6,324 nucleotides of DNA from Actinobacteria bacterium UBA3120 (GTDB lineage: Bacteria; Actinomycetota; Actinomycetes; S36-B12): NCBI GenBank assembly GCA_002365735.1, contig DEZY01000019.1:1-6324 (forward strand), written 5' to 3'. The notes under the pieces were generated by a model. That model saw only the letters and a list, made by a program, of their open reading frames with translations, ran no database searches and was not told the DNA's origin. Positions 1-5,501 of this stretch are shown piece after piece. Within the stretch, counting starts at the first letter, position 1, and every line of letters starts with the position of its first letter. A program made the position numbers and the translations under genes.

Positions 1-234
1 CCCAGCAACACGCAGGTTTTCAAACTCGTTGTATTTGCCGACCGCGGCAAAACCAATTTTGTCGTAGATTTCACCGATTTTGTGTAAGGCCCGCGAGGGA
101 TTATCTGCAATGAAATAGATCGCATCGGCCGCGCTTGCCACGATCACCGACCGGCCACGGGCGATCCCTTTACGGGCAAACTCGGCCTTATCGGCGATGA
201 TCTGTTCCGGCGAAACGTAATAGGGCACGCTCAT
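1..234 (-). CDS. prcA: Proteasome alpha subunit PrcA, N-terminal 78 residues (cut by window edge)
   Basis: This is the N-terminal part of the alpha subunit, which forms the outer rings of the 20S core and gates entry to the chamber. Translating the minus strand from ATG at 234 gives an open frame to base 1 with no stop. It starts [11 protein letters not shown] and contains [15 protein letters not shown] (about residues 19-33), [14 protein letters not shown] [20 protein letters not shown] (42-61) and [10 protein letters not shown] (66-75). These match the N-terminus of actinobacterial PrcA closely as I know it. The family is about 230-260 residues, so roughly two thirds is missing. The ATG shares four bases (ATGA) with the prcB stop, and AAGGCGG at 241-247 lies 6 nt upstream as ribosome binding site. 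Alpha and beta subunits are needed in equal number, which fits coupled translation. Confidence 0.97.
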   Translation of the reverse strand, partial: MSVPYYVSPEQIIADKAEFARKGIARGRSVIVASAADAIYFIADNPSRALHKIGEIYDKIGFAAVGKYNEFENLRVAG

Positions 235-1037
235 GCTGTTCCGCCTTCAGCAATCAATCGAGCGCGAGGTCCATTGGGGCGCGCAGCTCGACGTTGCAGC
301 ATCTGCCGGGAGAGTTCGGAAACACGCTCGGTGTCGATCTCACTCACTCCCGTTGCCCCAGCCGAGTAGATCACTGGAAAGATGCCGCGACTGATGTCGG
401 GACCGCCGGTTGCACTGTCGTCGTCCGCCGCATCAAATAGCGCCTCAATCGCTGCCGCAATTGCCTCTTCCTCGCTTTGGTTGACTGCATTTATCTTTTT
501 TAGCGCCCCTCGCGCAAACTGGGAACCCGAACCTACGGCGAAGAAATCATGTTCTTCATATCGCCCACCTGTAATATCATAAGAAAATATTCGACCGACT
601 TTCTGCCCCGAATCAAATCCAGCGAACAGCGGCACTACCGCCATCCCCTGCATGGCCAGTCCGAGGTTAGATCGCAACATGCTCGATAAGCGATTAGCTT
701 TCCCATTGAGTGAAAGAGAGGTTCCTTCGATTTTTTCATAGTGCTCAAGTTCGACCTGAAAAAGTCGCACTAACTCAATGGCGATCCCGGCGGAACCCGC
801 GATTCCAATGAGTGAATATTCGTCGGCCGGAAAGACTTTTTGGATATCCCGCTGGGCAATAATGTTACCCATCGTGGCTCTGCGGTCACCAGCCATCACA
901 ACGCCGTTGGCGTGACGCAGTGCGACAATTGTCGTTCCGTGCGGGGCGAACAGATCTTCACCGTGTGCAGCAACAACCGTGTTGGGAAGTTTTCCTTGAC
1001 TCTCGAGGTGGCGGGCGAACGAAGACTCGGGGTTCAC
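231..1037 (-). CDS. prcB: Proteasome beta subunit PrcB, catalytic, with propeptide
   Basis: This is the catalytic subunit of the 20S proteasome, an N-terminal nucleophile threonine protease forming the two inner rings. It has 268 residues. A 34-residue propeptide ends in HG, and the mature protein should begin at Thr35 (TTIVAL). In mature numbering the active-site companions Asp17 (residue 51, in AGDRR) and Lys33 (residue 67, in IQKVF) are present. [16 protein letters not shown] and [17 protein letters not shown] are further family signatures. The propeptide is shorter than that of M. tuberculosis PrcB (about 57 residues from memory). The start is GTG, chosen because it overlaps the pup stop (GTGA), has an AAGGG ribosome binding site 6 nt upstream, and gives a sensible propeptide. 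No upstream ATG, GTG or TTG in this frame looks better. Confidence 0.97.
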   Translation of the reverse strand: MNPESSFARHLESQGKLPNTVVAAHGEDLFAPHGTTIVALRHANGVVMAGDRRATMGNIIAQRDIQKVFPADEYSLIGIAGSAGIAIELVRLFQVELEHYEKIEGTSLSLNGKANRLSSMLRSNLGLAMQGMAVVPLFAGFDSGQKVGRIFSYDITGGRYEEHDFFAVGSGSQFARGALKKINAVNQSEEEAIAAAIEALFDAADDDSATGGPDISRGIFPVIYSAGATGVSEIDTERVSELSRQMLQRRAARPNGPRARLIAEGGTA

Positions 1038-1234
1038 TGGCCACCCTTTTGAACAAATGACTTGACGAAGTCCTCCGCATTCACTTCTAGAATCTCATCG
1101 ATTTCATCAAGGAGTGAATCAACTTCGGTGTCTAGATCTGCCTTACTTGTCGTCTCACTGGCCCCGGATACTGGAGCATCGCCGTCATCGTCTCGACGAG
1201 CACGTTTGCTCTGCTGATTTTCATGGGTAGCCAT
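1034..1234 (-). CDS. pup: Prokaryotic ubiquitin-like protein Pup, GGQ-ending
   Basis: Pup is the small, largely disordered tag that marks proteins for the actinobacterial proteasome. The frame encodes 66 residues. The N-terminal third is charged and Gln/Ser/Asp rich ([10 protein letters not shown] at 10-19), as expected for the segment that Arc threads first. Residues 35-61 ([22 protein letters not shown] onward) match the region that becomes helical on binding the Arc coiled coil. The protein ends VQKGGQ. A terminal Gln must be deamidated to Glu by Dop before PafA can ligate it, and dop lies just upstream. Lysines are at 10, 31, 58 and 63. The ATG is fixed by an in-frame TAG 12 nt upstream. 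A modest ribosome binding site, TTAGG at 1243-1247, lies 8 nt away. The gap to dop is 16 bp. Confidence 0.97.
   Translation of the reverse strand: MATHENQQSKRARRDDDGDAPVSGASETTSKADLDTEVDSLLDEIDEILEVNAEDFVKSFVQKGGQ
1041..1048 (-). promoter_or_regulatory. prcB ribosome binding site inside the last codons of pup
   Basis: The minus strand reads AAGGGTGG directly before CCAGTGA. These bases encode the Lys-Gly-Gly of the Pup C-terminus and also form a Shine-Dalgarno sequence (AAGGG core, 6 nt from the GTG). The GTG start borrows the last G of the Gln codon CAG and the first two bases of the pup stop TGA. This decides the prcB start and implies coupling of prcB to pup translation. Confidence 0.7.
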
Positions 1235-1250
1235 ATCACTAGCCTAACTG

Positions 1251-2774
1251 TTAGTCGCCAGAGCGCAATGAATCGAGCAGGTCCGCCGCGGATTCGCTTT
1301 GGTCAAGTAGCCCCTTAACCGAATCACGATTTCCCCGCAAGGGCTCAAGGGTTGGGATCCGGATTAAGGCGTCTGCACCCACATCAAAAACCACGCTGTC
1401 CCACGAGGCGGCAGCCACATTTTGGGGGTAGCGTCGAACGCACTCACCGCGGAAATATGCCCGGGTATCGGTGGGCGGCTGATCCACCGCGGTGTTGATC
1501 TGATCAGCGGTAAATAGGGTCCGCAGCGAGCCTCTACTCATTAGGCTCAAAGCGATTCCTCGAGTCGGATCAATGTCGCTGTATTGCAAATCGATCAGCG
1601 CTAACCGAGGTGAATCCCAATCCAAAGAATCCCGATTTCGGTAGCCCTGCATGAGTTGGTATTTGGACACCCAATCGACGTATTGAGCCGCCACCGAATA
1701 TTCTCCGGTTCGATCGTCGAGTGAATCCAACGTGGACTGCCACAGCTGCAGTATCTCTTGGGTCTGCAGATCGGGCTCCGTCCTAGCGAACAGATGCGCT
1801 CGAATAGCGTCTAGGTACAAGTACTGAATATCAATGGCGCGCAACGATTTTCCGCTGGCCATGGGAAGGACTTGCTGCATGCTCAGGTCATAGGAGACTT
1901 TGCTCATTGACGCAACCGGATCCGAAAGCTCAAATTGCCCAAAATCATTAAAGCCTGACTCAATCAGCGCGAGGATCAAGGAAGTCGTTCCCATTTTGAG
2001 CATCGTTGCCGTCTCGGACATATTCGCATCACCCACGATTACGTGCAGGCGTCTGTACTTCTCCGGATCGGCGTGCGGTTCGTCACGCGTATTAATAATC
2101 GGCCGCTTAAGTGTTGTTTCGAGTCCAACCTCGGTTTCAAAGTAGTCGGCACGTTGTGAGATTTGAAACTCCTTAATCCCACCTTCTTGCCCTCTCCCCA
2201 TCCGTCCAGCTCCCGTAAATATTTGTCGAGTCACAAAAAACGGCGTGAGCAACCGCACAATATTCGCGAACGGAGTCTGCCGCGCCATAAGGTAATTCTC
2301 ATGGCAGCCATAGGAGGCGCCCTTATTGTCTACGTTGTTTTTGTACAGTTTTATCGGGGCGCCGTCAAACTTTGGGGCAGATCTCGCAGCCAGATGCATA
2401 ATCACTTCACCCGCTTTGTCCCACAGCGCAGCATCTCGCGGATTGGTTACCTCCGGGCTCGAGTACTCCGGGTGTGCATGATCCACGTACAACCGTGCTC
2501 CATTGGTGAGAATTATGTTTTCCAGTCCGAGCTCCTGATCGTCGGTCAACGCGGATGGATCTGCATCCGCTCGACTGAGGTCGTATCCCCGTGCGTCGCG
2601 CAGCGGAGTCTCGCGTTCATAGTCCCAACGCGCGTGCATCCCCTGATCTAGCCCTGCTAGATCTGCATACGCGTTAACGATCTGTGAGCTCGTGACCATT
2701 GCATTCATGGTGGGGTGGCCAGGCACTGAGATCCCGTATTCGGTTTCAATACCCATTACTCGTTTAACGCTCAT
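1251..2774 (-). CDS. dop: Pup deamidase/depupylase Dop
   Basis: Dop converts the C-terminal Gln of Pup to Glu and also removes Pup from conjugates. It belongs to the carboxylate-amine ligase (glutamine synthetase-like) fold shared with the ligase PafA. It has 507 residues, normal for the family. MGIETEYGIS (7-16) carries the metal/ATP-binding Glu10 and Glu12. WDYERETPLRDARGYDL (50-66) leads into the Dop-type loop, and YVDHAHPEYSSPE (96-108) contains Asp98, the expected catalytic aspartate. KNNVDNKGASYGCHENYL, ETTLKRPIINTRDEPHAD, HVIVGDANMSE, QYSDIDPTRGI and TDTRAYFRGECVRRYPQ follow. The GHPTMNAMVTSSQIVNAYA segment and the loop before Asp98 distinguish it from PafA. The ATG at 2774 is preceded by AGAGG with 5-nt spacing. 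It sits 40 bp after arc and 16 bp before pup, so it is probably co-transcribed with both. Confidence 0.97.
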   Translation of the reverse strand: MSVKRVMGIETEYGISVPGHPTMNAMVTSSQIVNAYADLAGLDQGMHARWDYERETPLRDARGYDLSRADADPSALTDDQELGLENIILTNGARLYVDHAHPEYSSPEVTNPRDAALWDKAGEVIMHLAARSAPKFDGAPIKLYKNNVDNKGASYGCHENYLMARQTPFANIVRLLTPFFVTRQIFTGAGRMGRGQEGGIKEFQISQRADYFETEVGLETTLKRPIINTRDEPHADPEKYRRLHVIVGDANMSETATMLKMGTTSLILALIESGFNDFGQFELSDPVASMSKVSYDLSMQQVLPMASGKSLRAIDIQYLYLDAIRAHLFARTEPDLQTQEILQLWQSTLDSLDDRTGEYSVAAQYVDWVSKYQLMQGYRNRDSLDWDSPRLALIDLQYSDIDPTRGIALSLMSRGSLRTLFTADQINTAVDQPPTDTRAYFRGECVRRYPQNVAAASWDSVVFDVGADALIRIPTLEPLRGNRDSVKGLLDQSESAADLLDSLRSGD

Positions 2775-2791
2775 GGCCGCCTCTTAGTCAT
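2771..2791 (-). other. Six-codon mini-ORF ending on the dop start (possible leader, weak)
   Basis: In the arc-dop gap an ATG at 2791 opens a six-codon frame (M-T-K-R-R-P). Its TGA overlaps the dop ATG as ATGA, and the dop ribosome binding site lies inside it. It has no convincing binding site of its own. It could couple or tune dop initiation, but a frame this short easily arises by chance. Confidence 0.15.
2780..2784 (-). promoter_or_regulatory. dop ribosome binding site
   Basis: AGAGG on the minus strand, 5 nt before the dop ATG, is the clearest Shine-Dalgarno in the arc-dop gap. It supports the start at 2774 over the internal ATG at codon 7 (MGIETEYG), where many relatives begin their conserved core. 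Confidence 0.6.
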
Positions 2792-2814
2792 GAAGATCGG
2801 AAAGGAAACAACTT

Positions 2815-4440
2815 CTACAGATATTGGCCGGTGTTGGACGCGGTACTGATTGAGCGACCGGGCTCAGAACCCTTCTTCCCTTCAATGAGGGTGCGAATAA
2901 AGACAATGCGTTCACCCTTCTTGCCAGAGATTCGGGCCCAGTCGTCGGGATTAGTCGTATTGGGAAGGTCTTCATTTTCCCGAAACTCATCAATACACGC
3001 ATCAAGCAGATGCTGTACCCGGATACCTCTTTGCCCCAAGGTGAGGTAGTCCTTAATCGCCGATTTCTTGGCCCTGGCCACGATGTTTTCAATCATCGCT
3101 CCCGAGTTGAAATCCTTGAAATACAGTATTTCCTTGTCGCCATTTGCATAAGTCACTTCAAGAAACCGGTTTTCGTCGTAGTCGGTATACATCCGTTCGA
3201 CTGCTCGCGAAATCATGTCCACTGTCGTGGCATCCCGATCGCCACTGTGCTCGGCAAGGTCCTCTTCATGCAAAGGTAAATCGGATGTCAAGTATTTGGA
3301 GAAGATTGCAGCGGCCGCCTGCGCATCTGGCCGCTGAATTTTGATTTTCACGTCGAGACGACCCGGGCGCAAAATCGCTGGATCGATCATATCTTCTCGG
3401 TTGCTTGCACCGATCACGATTACATTCTCCAAACTCTCGACTCCGTCAATTTCACTGAGTAGTTGGGGAACGATCGTGTTTTCAACGTCGCTACTCACCC
3501 CCGTGCCGCGAGTGCGGAAGAGCGAGTCCATCTCATCGAAAAAGACAATGACCGGCATTCCCTCAGAAGCTTTTTCTCGAGCCCGCTGGAACACCAACCG
3601 GATGTGCCGCTCAGTTTCACCCACGTATTTGTTCAACAATTCGGGGCCTTTGATATTAAGAAAAAATGATCTTCCCTCGTCAATCCCGGTCTTCTCGGCA
3701 ACTTTTTGGGCCAATGAGTTAGCAACTGCCTTGGCGATGAGAGTTTTGCCACACCCCGGCGGTCCGTACAGCAGGATTCCCTTTGGTGCCTTGAGTTTGT
3801 GTTCGAGAAACAATTCCGCATGCAGGTAGGGCAACTCGACCGCATCGCGGATTGCTTCGATCTGCTCGCCCAGGCCACCAATGTCTTCATAGTGGATGTC
3901 AGGAACTTCTTCGAGTACCAACTCCTCGACTTCAGCACGAGCAATCTTCTCCACAGCTACTCCATTACGCATATCGCATAAAAGAGTGTCACCGGCACGG
4001 AGTTTTTCATGGATGAGTGGCTCGCCGAGTTTGATCACGCGTTCTTCATCAGAATGGGCAACAACTAGTGCCCGGTCGTTGTTAATGCGTTCCTTGAGAA
4101 CAACGATTTCACCGGTTTCGTCGTATTCACGAATACTCACGATATTCATGGACTCGTTGAGTAGCACCTCCCGCCCGAGAACCAAATCCTTGATCTCGAT
4201 GGTGGGGCTGACTCCCACGCGCATTTTTTTCCCCGAAGCCATGATGTCCGCGGTCGCGTCCTCATAAGCGACCAGGATCGTGGCGAATCCGCTGGGCGGC
4301 TGGGCGAGGCGGTCCACCTCGGTTTTAAGGGAGACGATTTGCTCGCGGGCGTCACGCAGAGTGGTGATGAGCCGTTCATTGTGATCCCGCGCGGCCGCCA
4401 ACTCGCCGTTAATCCGCATCAGATCCGCGTCTTGGTCCAT
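2815..4440 (-). CDS. arc: Proteasome-associated AAA+ ATPase Arc (Mpa)
   Basis: This is the hexameric unfoldase that recruits pupylated proteins and feeds them into the 20S core. It has 541 residues. An N-terminal coiled coil (about 5-47) is the Pup-docking site, and the interdomain OB region follows at about 52-170. The AAA module has Walker A GPPGCGKT (226-233), pore loop KYVGE (271-275), Walker B VIVFFDE (297-303), sensor Asn347 in GASNRED, and arginines 358 and 361 in LRPGRLD. A C-terminal insert around 425-445 corresponds to the beta-grasp part described for Mpa. The protein ends [10 protein letters not shown], the tail with a penultimate Tyr that inserts between alpha subunits. The ATG is fixed by an in-frame TAA eight codons upstream. 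GGTGATC at 4443-4449 matches the extended anti-Shine-Dalgarno complement. It lies 78 bp after trmI and 40 bp before dop. Confidence 0.98.
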   Translation of the reverse strand: MDQDADLMRINGELAAARDHNERLITTLRDAREQIVSLKTEVDRLAQPPSGFATILVAYEDATADIMASGKKMRVGVSPTIEIKDLVLGREVLLNESMNIVSIREYDETGEIVVLKERINNDRALVVAHSDEERVIKLGEPLIHEKLRAGDTLLCDMRNGVAVEKIARAEVEELVLEEVPDIHYEDIGGLGEQIEAIRDAVELPYLHAELFLEHKLKAPKGILLYGPPGCGKTLIAKAVANSLAQKVAEKTGIDEGRSFFLNIKGPELLNKYVGETERHIRLVFQRAREKASEGMPVIVFFDEMDSLFRTRGTGVSSDVENTIVPQLLSEIDGVESLENVIVIGASNREDMIDPAILRPGRLDVKIKIQRPDAQAAAAIFSKYLTSDLPLHEEDLAEHSGDRDATTVDMISRAVERMYTDYDENRFLEVTYANGDKEILYFKDFNSGAMIENIVARAKKSAIKDYLTLGQRGIRVQHLLDACIDEFRENEDLPNTTNPDDWARISGKKGERIVFIRTLIEGKKGSEPGRSISTASNTGQYL

Positions 4441-4442
4441 GT

Positions 4443-4451
4443 GATCACCAC
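4443..4451 (-). promoter_or_regulatory. arc ribosome binding site, extended type
   Basis: The minus strand reads GTGGTGATC just before CACATG... with only 2 nt between it and the ATG. GGTGATC pairs with the 3' end of 16S rRNA downstream of the usual GGAGG core, and the position equivalent to GGAGG carries AGTGG. It is a close-set but plausible binding site and agrees with the start at 4440. Confidence 0.45.
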
Positions 4452-4485
4452 TTCCCGTTAGTTACTGCACGCACACCATAACCCG

Positions 4486-4505
4486 AAAACGCGCCCTAGG
4501 CTCGC
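4486..4505 (-). terminator. Weak hairpin with T-run after trmI
   Basis: On the minus strand CGAGCC (4504-4499), loop TAG, and GGCGCG (4495-4490) can pair at five of six positions, with one A-G mismatch. TTTT follows at 4489-4486. It starts 14 nt after the trmI stop. This is a possible attenuator or weak intrinsic terminator between trmI and arc. The short stem, 3-nt loop and mismatch make it doubtful. Confidence 0.2.
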
Positions 4506-4518
4506 AAAGGGATCCGTC

Positions 4519-5448
4519 TTACTGTGTTTCATGCACTCCCCCAGGACCGTGATAGTCCTCGCCGTAAGCGCCCGGTGCTGGACGGCGTTTGCGATCAAGG
4601 GATGGACCGTTCATTAATCTTGCCGCAACCAGAAACCCGGTGTGACCGTTCATCTTGTGATCTGGTCGGACCGAGAGTCCGTCCAGATGCCAGGTCCGTA
4701 ACAAGCTTTCCTCAGCACGTGGCTCCGTCCATTTGCCTCGCACCCGAATCGTTTCCACCACACGTGACAATTGGGTGGTTGTCGCGACGTACACGACGAG
4801 AGCCCCGCCTGGGCGCAGCGCCTGTTCCACAACGCCTATGCATTCCCATGGTGCCAACATGTCAAGAACTACCGAATCGAATTGTCCCACCGTGGGTTCC
4901 CACTCGGGCAGATCAGCAATGTGTAGGTTCCAAGAATTCGGGAATCCACCGAACCATCGGCAGATATTCTCCACCGCAATCTCGGCGAACTCTTCGCGCC
5001 GTTCAATGCTTACTACCGAGCCGCTAGTACCCGCACTGCGCAACAGTGAGCAGGTCAAAGCACCGGATCCGACGCCCGCCTCAAGAACGCGCGATCCCTC
5101 TCCGATGTCCGCTAAACCCACTATCCGGGCGGCATCTTTGGGGTAGACAACAGCCGCCCCTCTGGGCATTGACAGAACGTAGTCGTCAAGCGCCGGTCTC
5201 AATACTTGATAAGACACAGCACGATCGCTATTTATGATGATTCCCTCGTGATTGCCAATCATCTCGTTGTGGGCCAATTGTCCACGGTGACTGTGGAAGA
5301 CCCCGTCTTGCTTCAACGTGATTGTGTTCTTGTTCGAGCGAGCGTCAATGAGCTGCACCAGATCACCCTCACAGAGCGGGCCTCGGGGTCGAGCTCCCAC
5401 GTCGACCGGGTGGCGTGGGGCGGGTGGATGAACGGGGCGTTTGGCCAT
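4519..5448 (-). CDS. trmI: tRNA (adenine58-N1)-methyltransferase TrmI
   Basis: TrmI methylates N1 of A58 in the T-loop of tRNA using S-adenosylmethionine, in the cytoplasm as a tetramer. It has 309 residues. The small N-terminal domain (about 24-95, GPLCEGDLVQLIDAR, FHSHRGQLAHNEMIG) is followed by MPRGAAVVYPKDAARIV and the class I methyltransferase fold. Motif I is VLEAGVGSGALT (121-132), acidic SAM-ribose Glu149 is in VVSIERR, Asp179 is in HIADLPEW, and VVLDMLAPWE (193-202) contains the candidate catalytic Asp196. VYVATTTQLSR and SVRPDHKMNGHTGFLVA complete the family pattern. It matches M. tuberculosis Rv2118c (about 280 residues from memory) except for an extra Pro/Arg-rich N-terminus of about 20 residues. 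An in-frame TAA lies 9 nt upstream of the ATG, and no Shine-Dalgarno is seen, so it may be leaderless. Valine codon 17 (GTG) is an alternative start. Confidence 0.95.
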   Translation of the reverse strand: MAKRPVHPPAPRHPVDVGARPRGPLCEGDLVQLIDARSNKNTITLKQDGVFHSHRGQLAHNEMIGNHEGIIINSDRAVSYQVLRPALDDYVLSMPRGAAVVYPKDAARIVGLADIGEGSRVLEAGVGSGALTCSLLRSAGTSGSVVSIERREEFAEIAVENICRWFGGFPNSWNLHIADLPEWEPTVGQFDSVVLDMLAPWECIGVVEQALRPGGALVVYVATTTQLSRVVETIRVRGKWTEPRAEESLLRTWHLDGLSVRPDHKMNGHTGFLVAARLMNGPSLDRKRRPAPGAYGEDYHGPGGVHETQ

Positions 5449-5454
5449 ATGAAG

Positions 5455-5460
5455 ACTTTA
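5455..5460 (-). promoter_or_regulatory. Candidate -10 element of a leaderless trmI promoter
   Basis: TAAAGT on the minus strand fits the actinobacterial -10 pattern TANNNT and ends 6 nt before the trmI ATG, so transcription would start at or next to the start codon. The lack of a ribosome binding site agrees with a leaderless mRNA. No good -35 is visible at 16-18 nt upstream, which is common in actinobacteria. Confidence 0.4.
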
Positions 5461-5473
5461 TCTGCGGGCAGGC

Positions 5474-5501
5474 AACTAGGCTGCATGAGTGTTCCCTAGT
5501 T
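5474..5501. repeat. 7-bp inverted repeat flanking the nuclease start codon
   Basis: AACTAGG at 5474-5480 and CCTAGTT at 5495-5501 are exact reverse complements separated by 14 bp. Matching positions of the half-sites are about two helical turns apart (21 bp), a spacing seen in operators bound by dimers. The left arm contains the weak TAGG ribosome binding site of the plus-strand nuclease gene, and the spacer contains its GTG start, so an RNA hairpin could hide the site. The left arm also covers the expected -35 zone of the trmI promoter. Confidence 0.4.

Noticed and set aside
1244..1254. 11-bp near-palindrome CTAAC-A-GTTAG across the dop stop
   Set aside because: It is too short for a stable hairpin or confident operator, and the dop stop codon explains part of it.
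2163..2651. 162-codon plus-strand open frame inside dop
   Set aside because: It lies antisense to a strongly conserved dop region; the translation has no recognisable domain and no ribosome binding site.
1251..2774. Possibility that the Dop gene is instead the Pup ligase PafA
   Set aside because: The segment after the first motif, the loop before VDHAHPEYS and the total length agree with Dop, and its place between arc and pup is that of dop.
2784..3092. 102-codon minus-strand frame overlapping the end of arc
   Set aside because: Same strand but a different frame from arc; its composition is random-like and arc is plainly the real gene here.
3341..3829. 162-codon plus-strand open frame inside arc
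   Set aside because: It is antisense to the AAA module, Ser-rich and low in complexity as expected from the reverse complement of conserved codons.
4524..5027. 167-codon plus-strand open frame inside trmI
   Set aside because: Antisense shadow of trmI; Pro/Arg/Cys-rich translation with no family resemblance.
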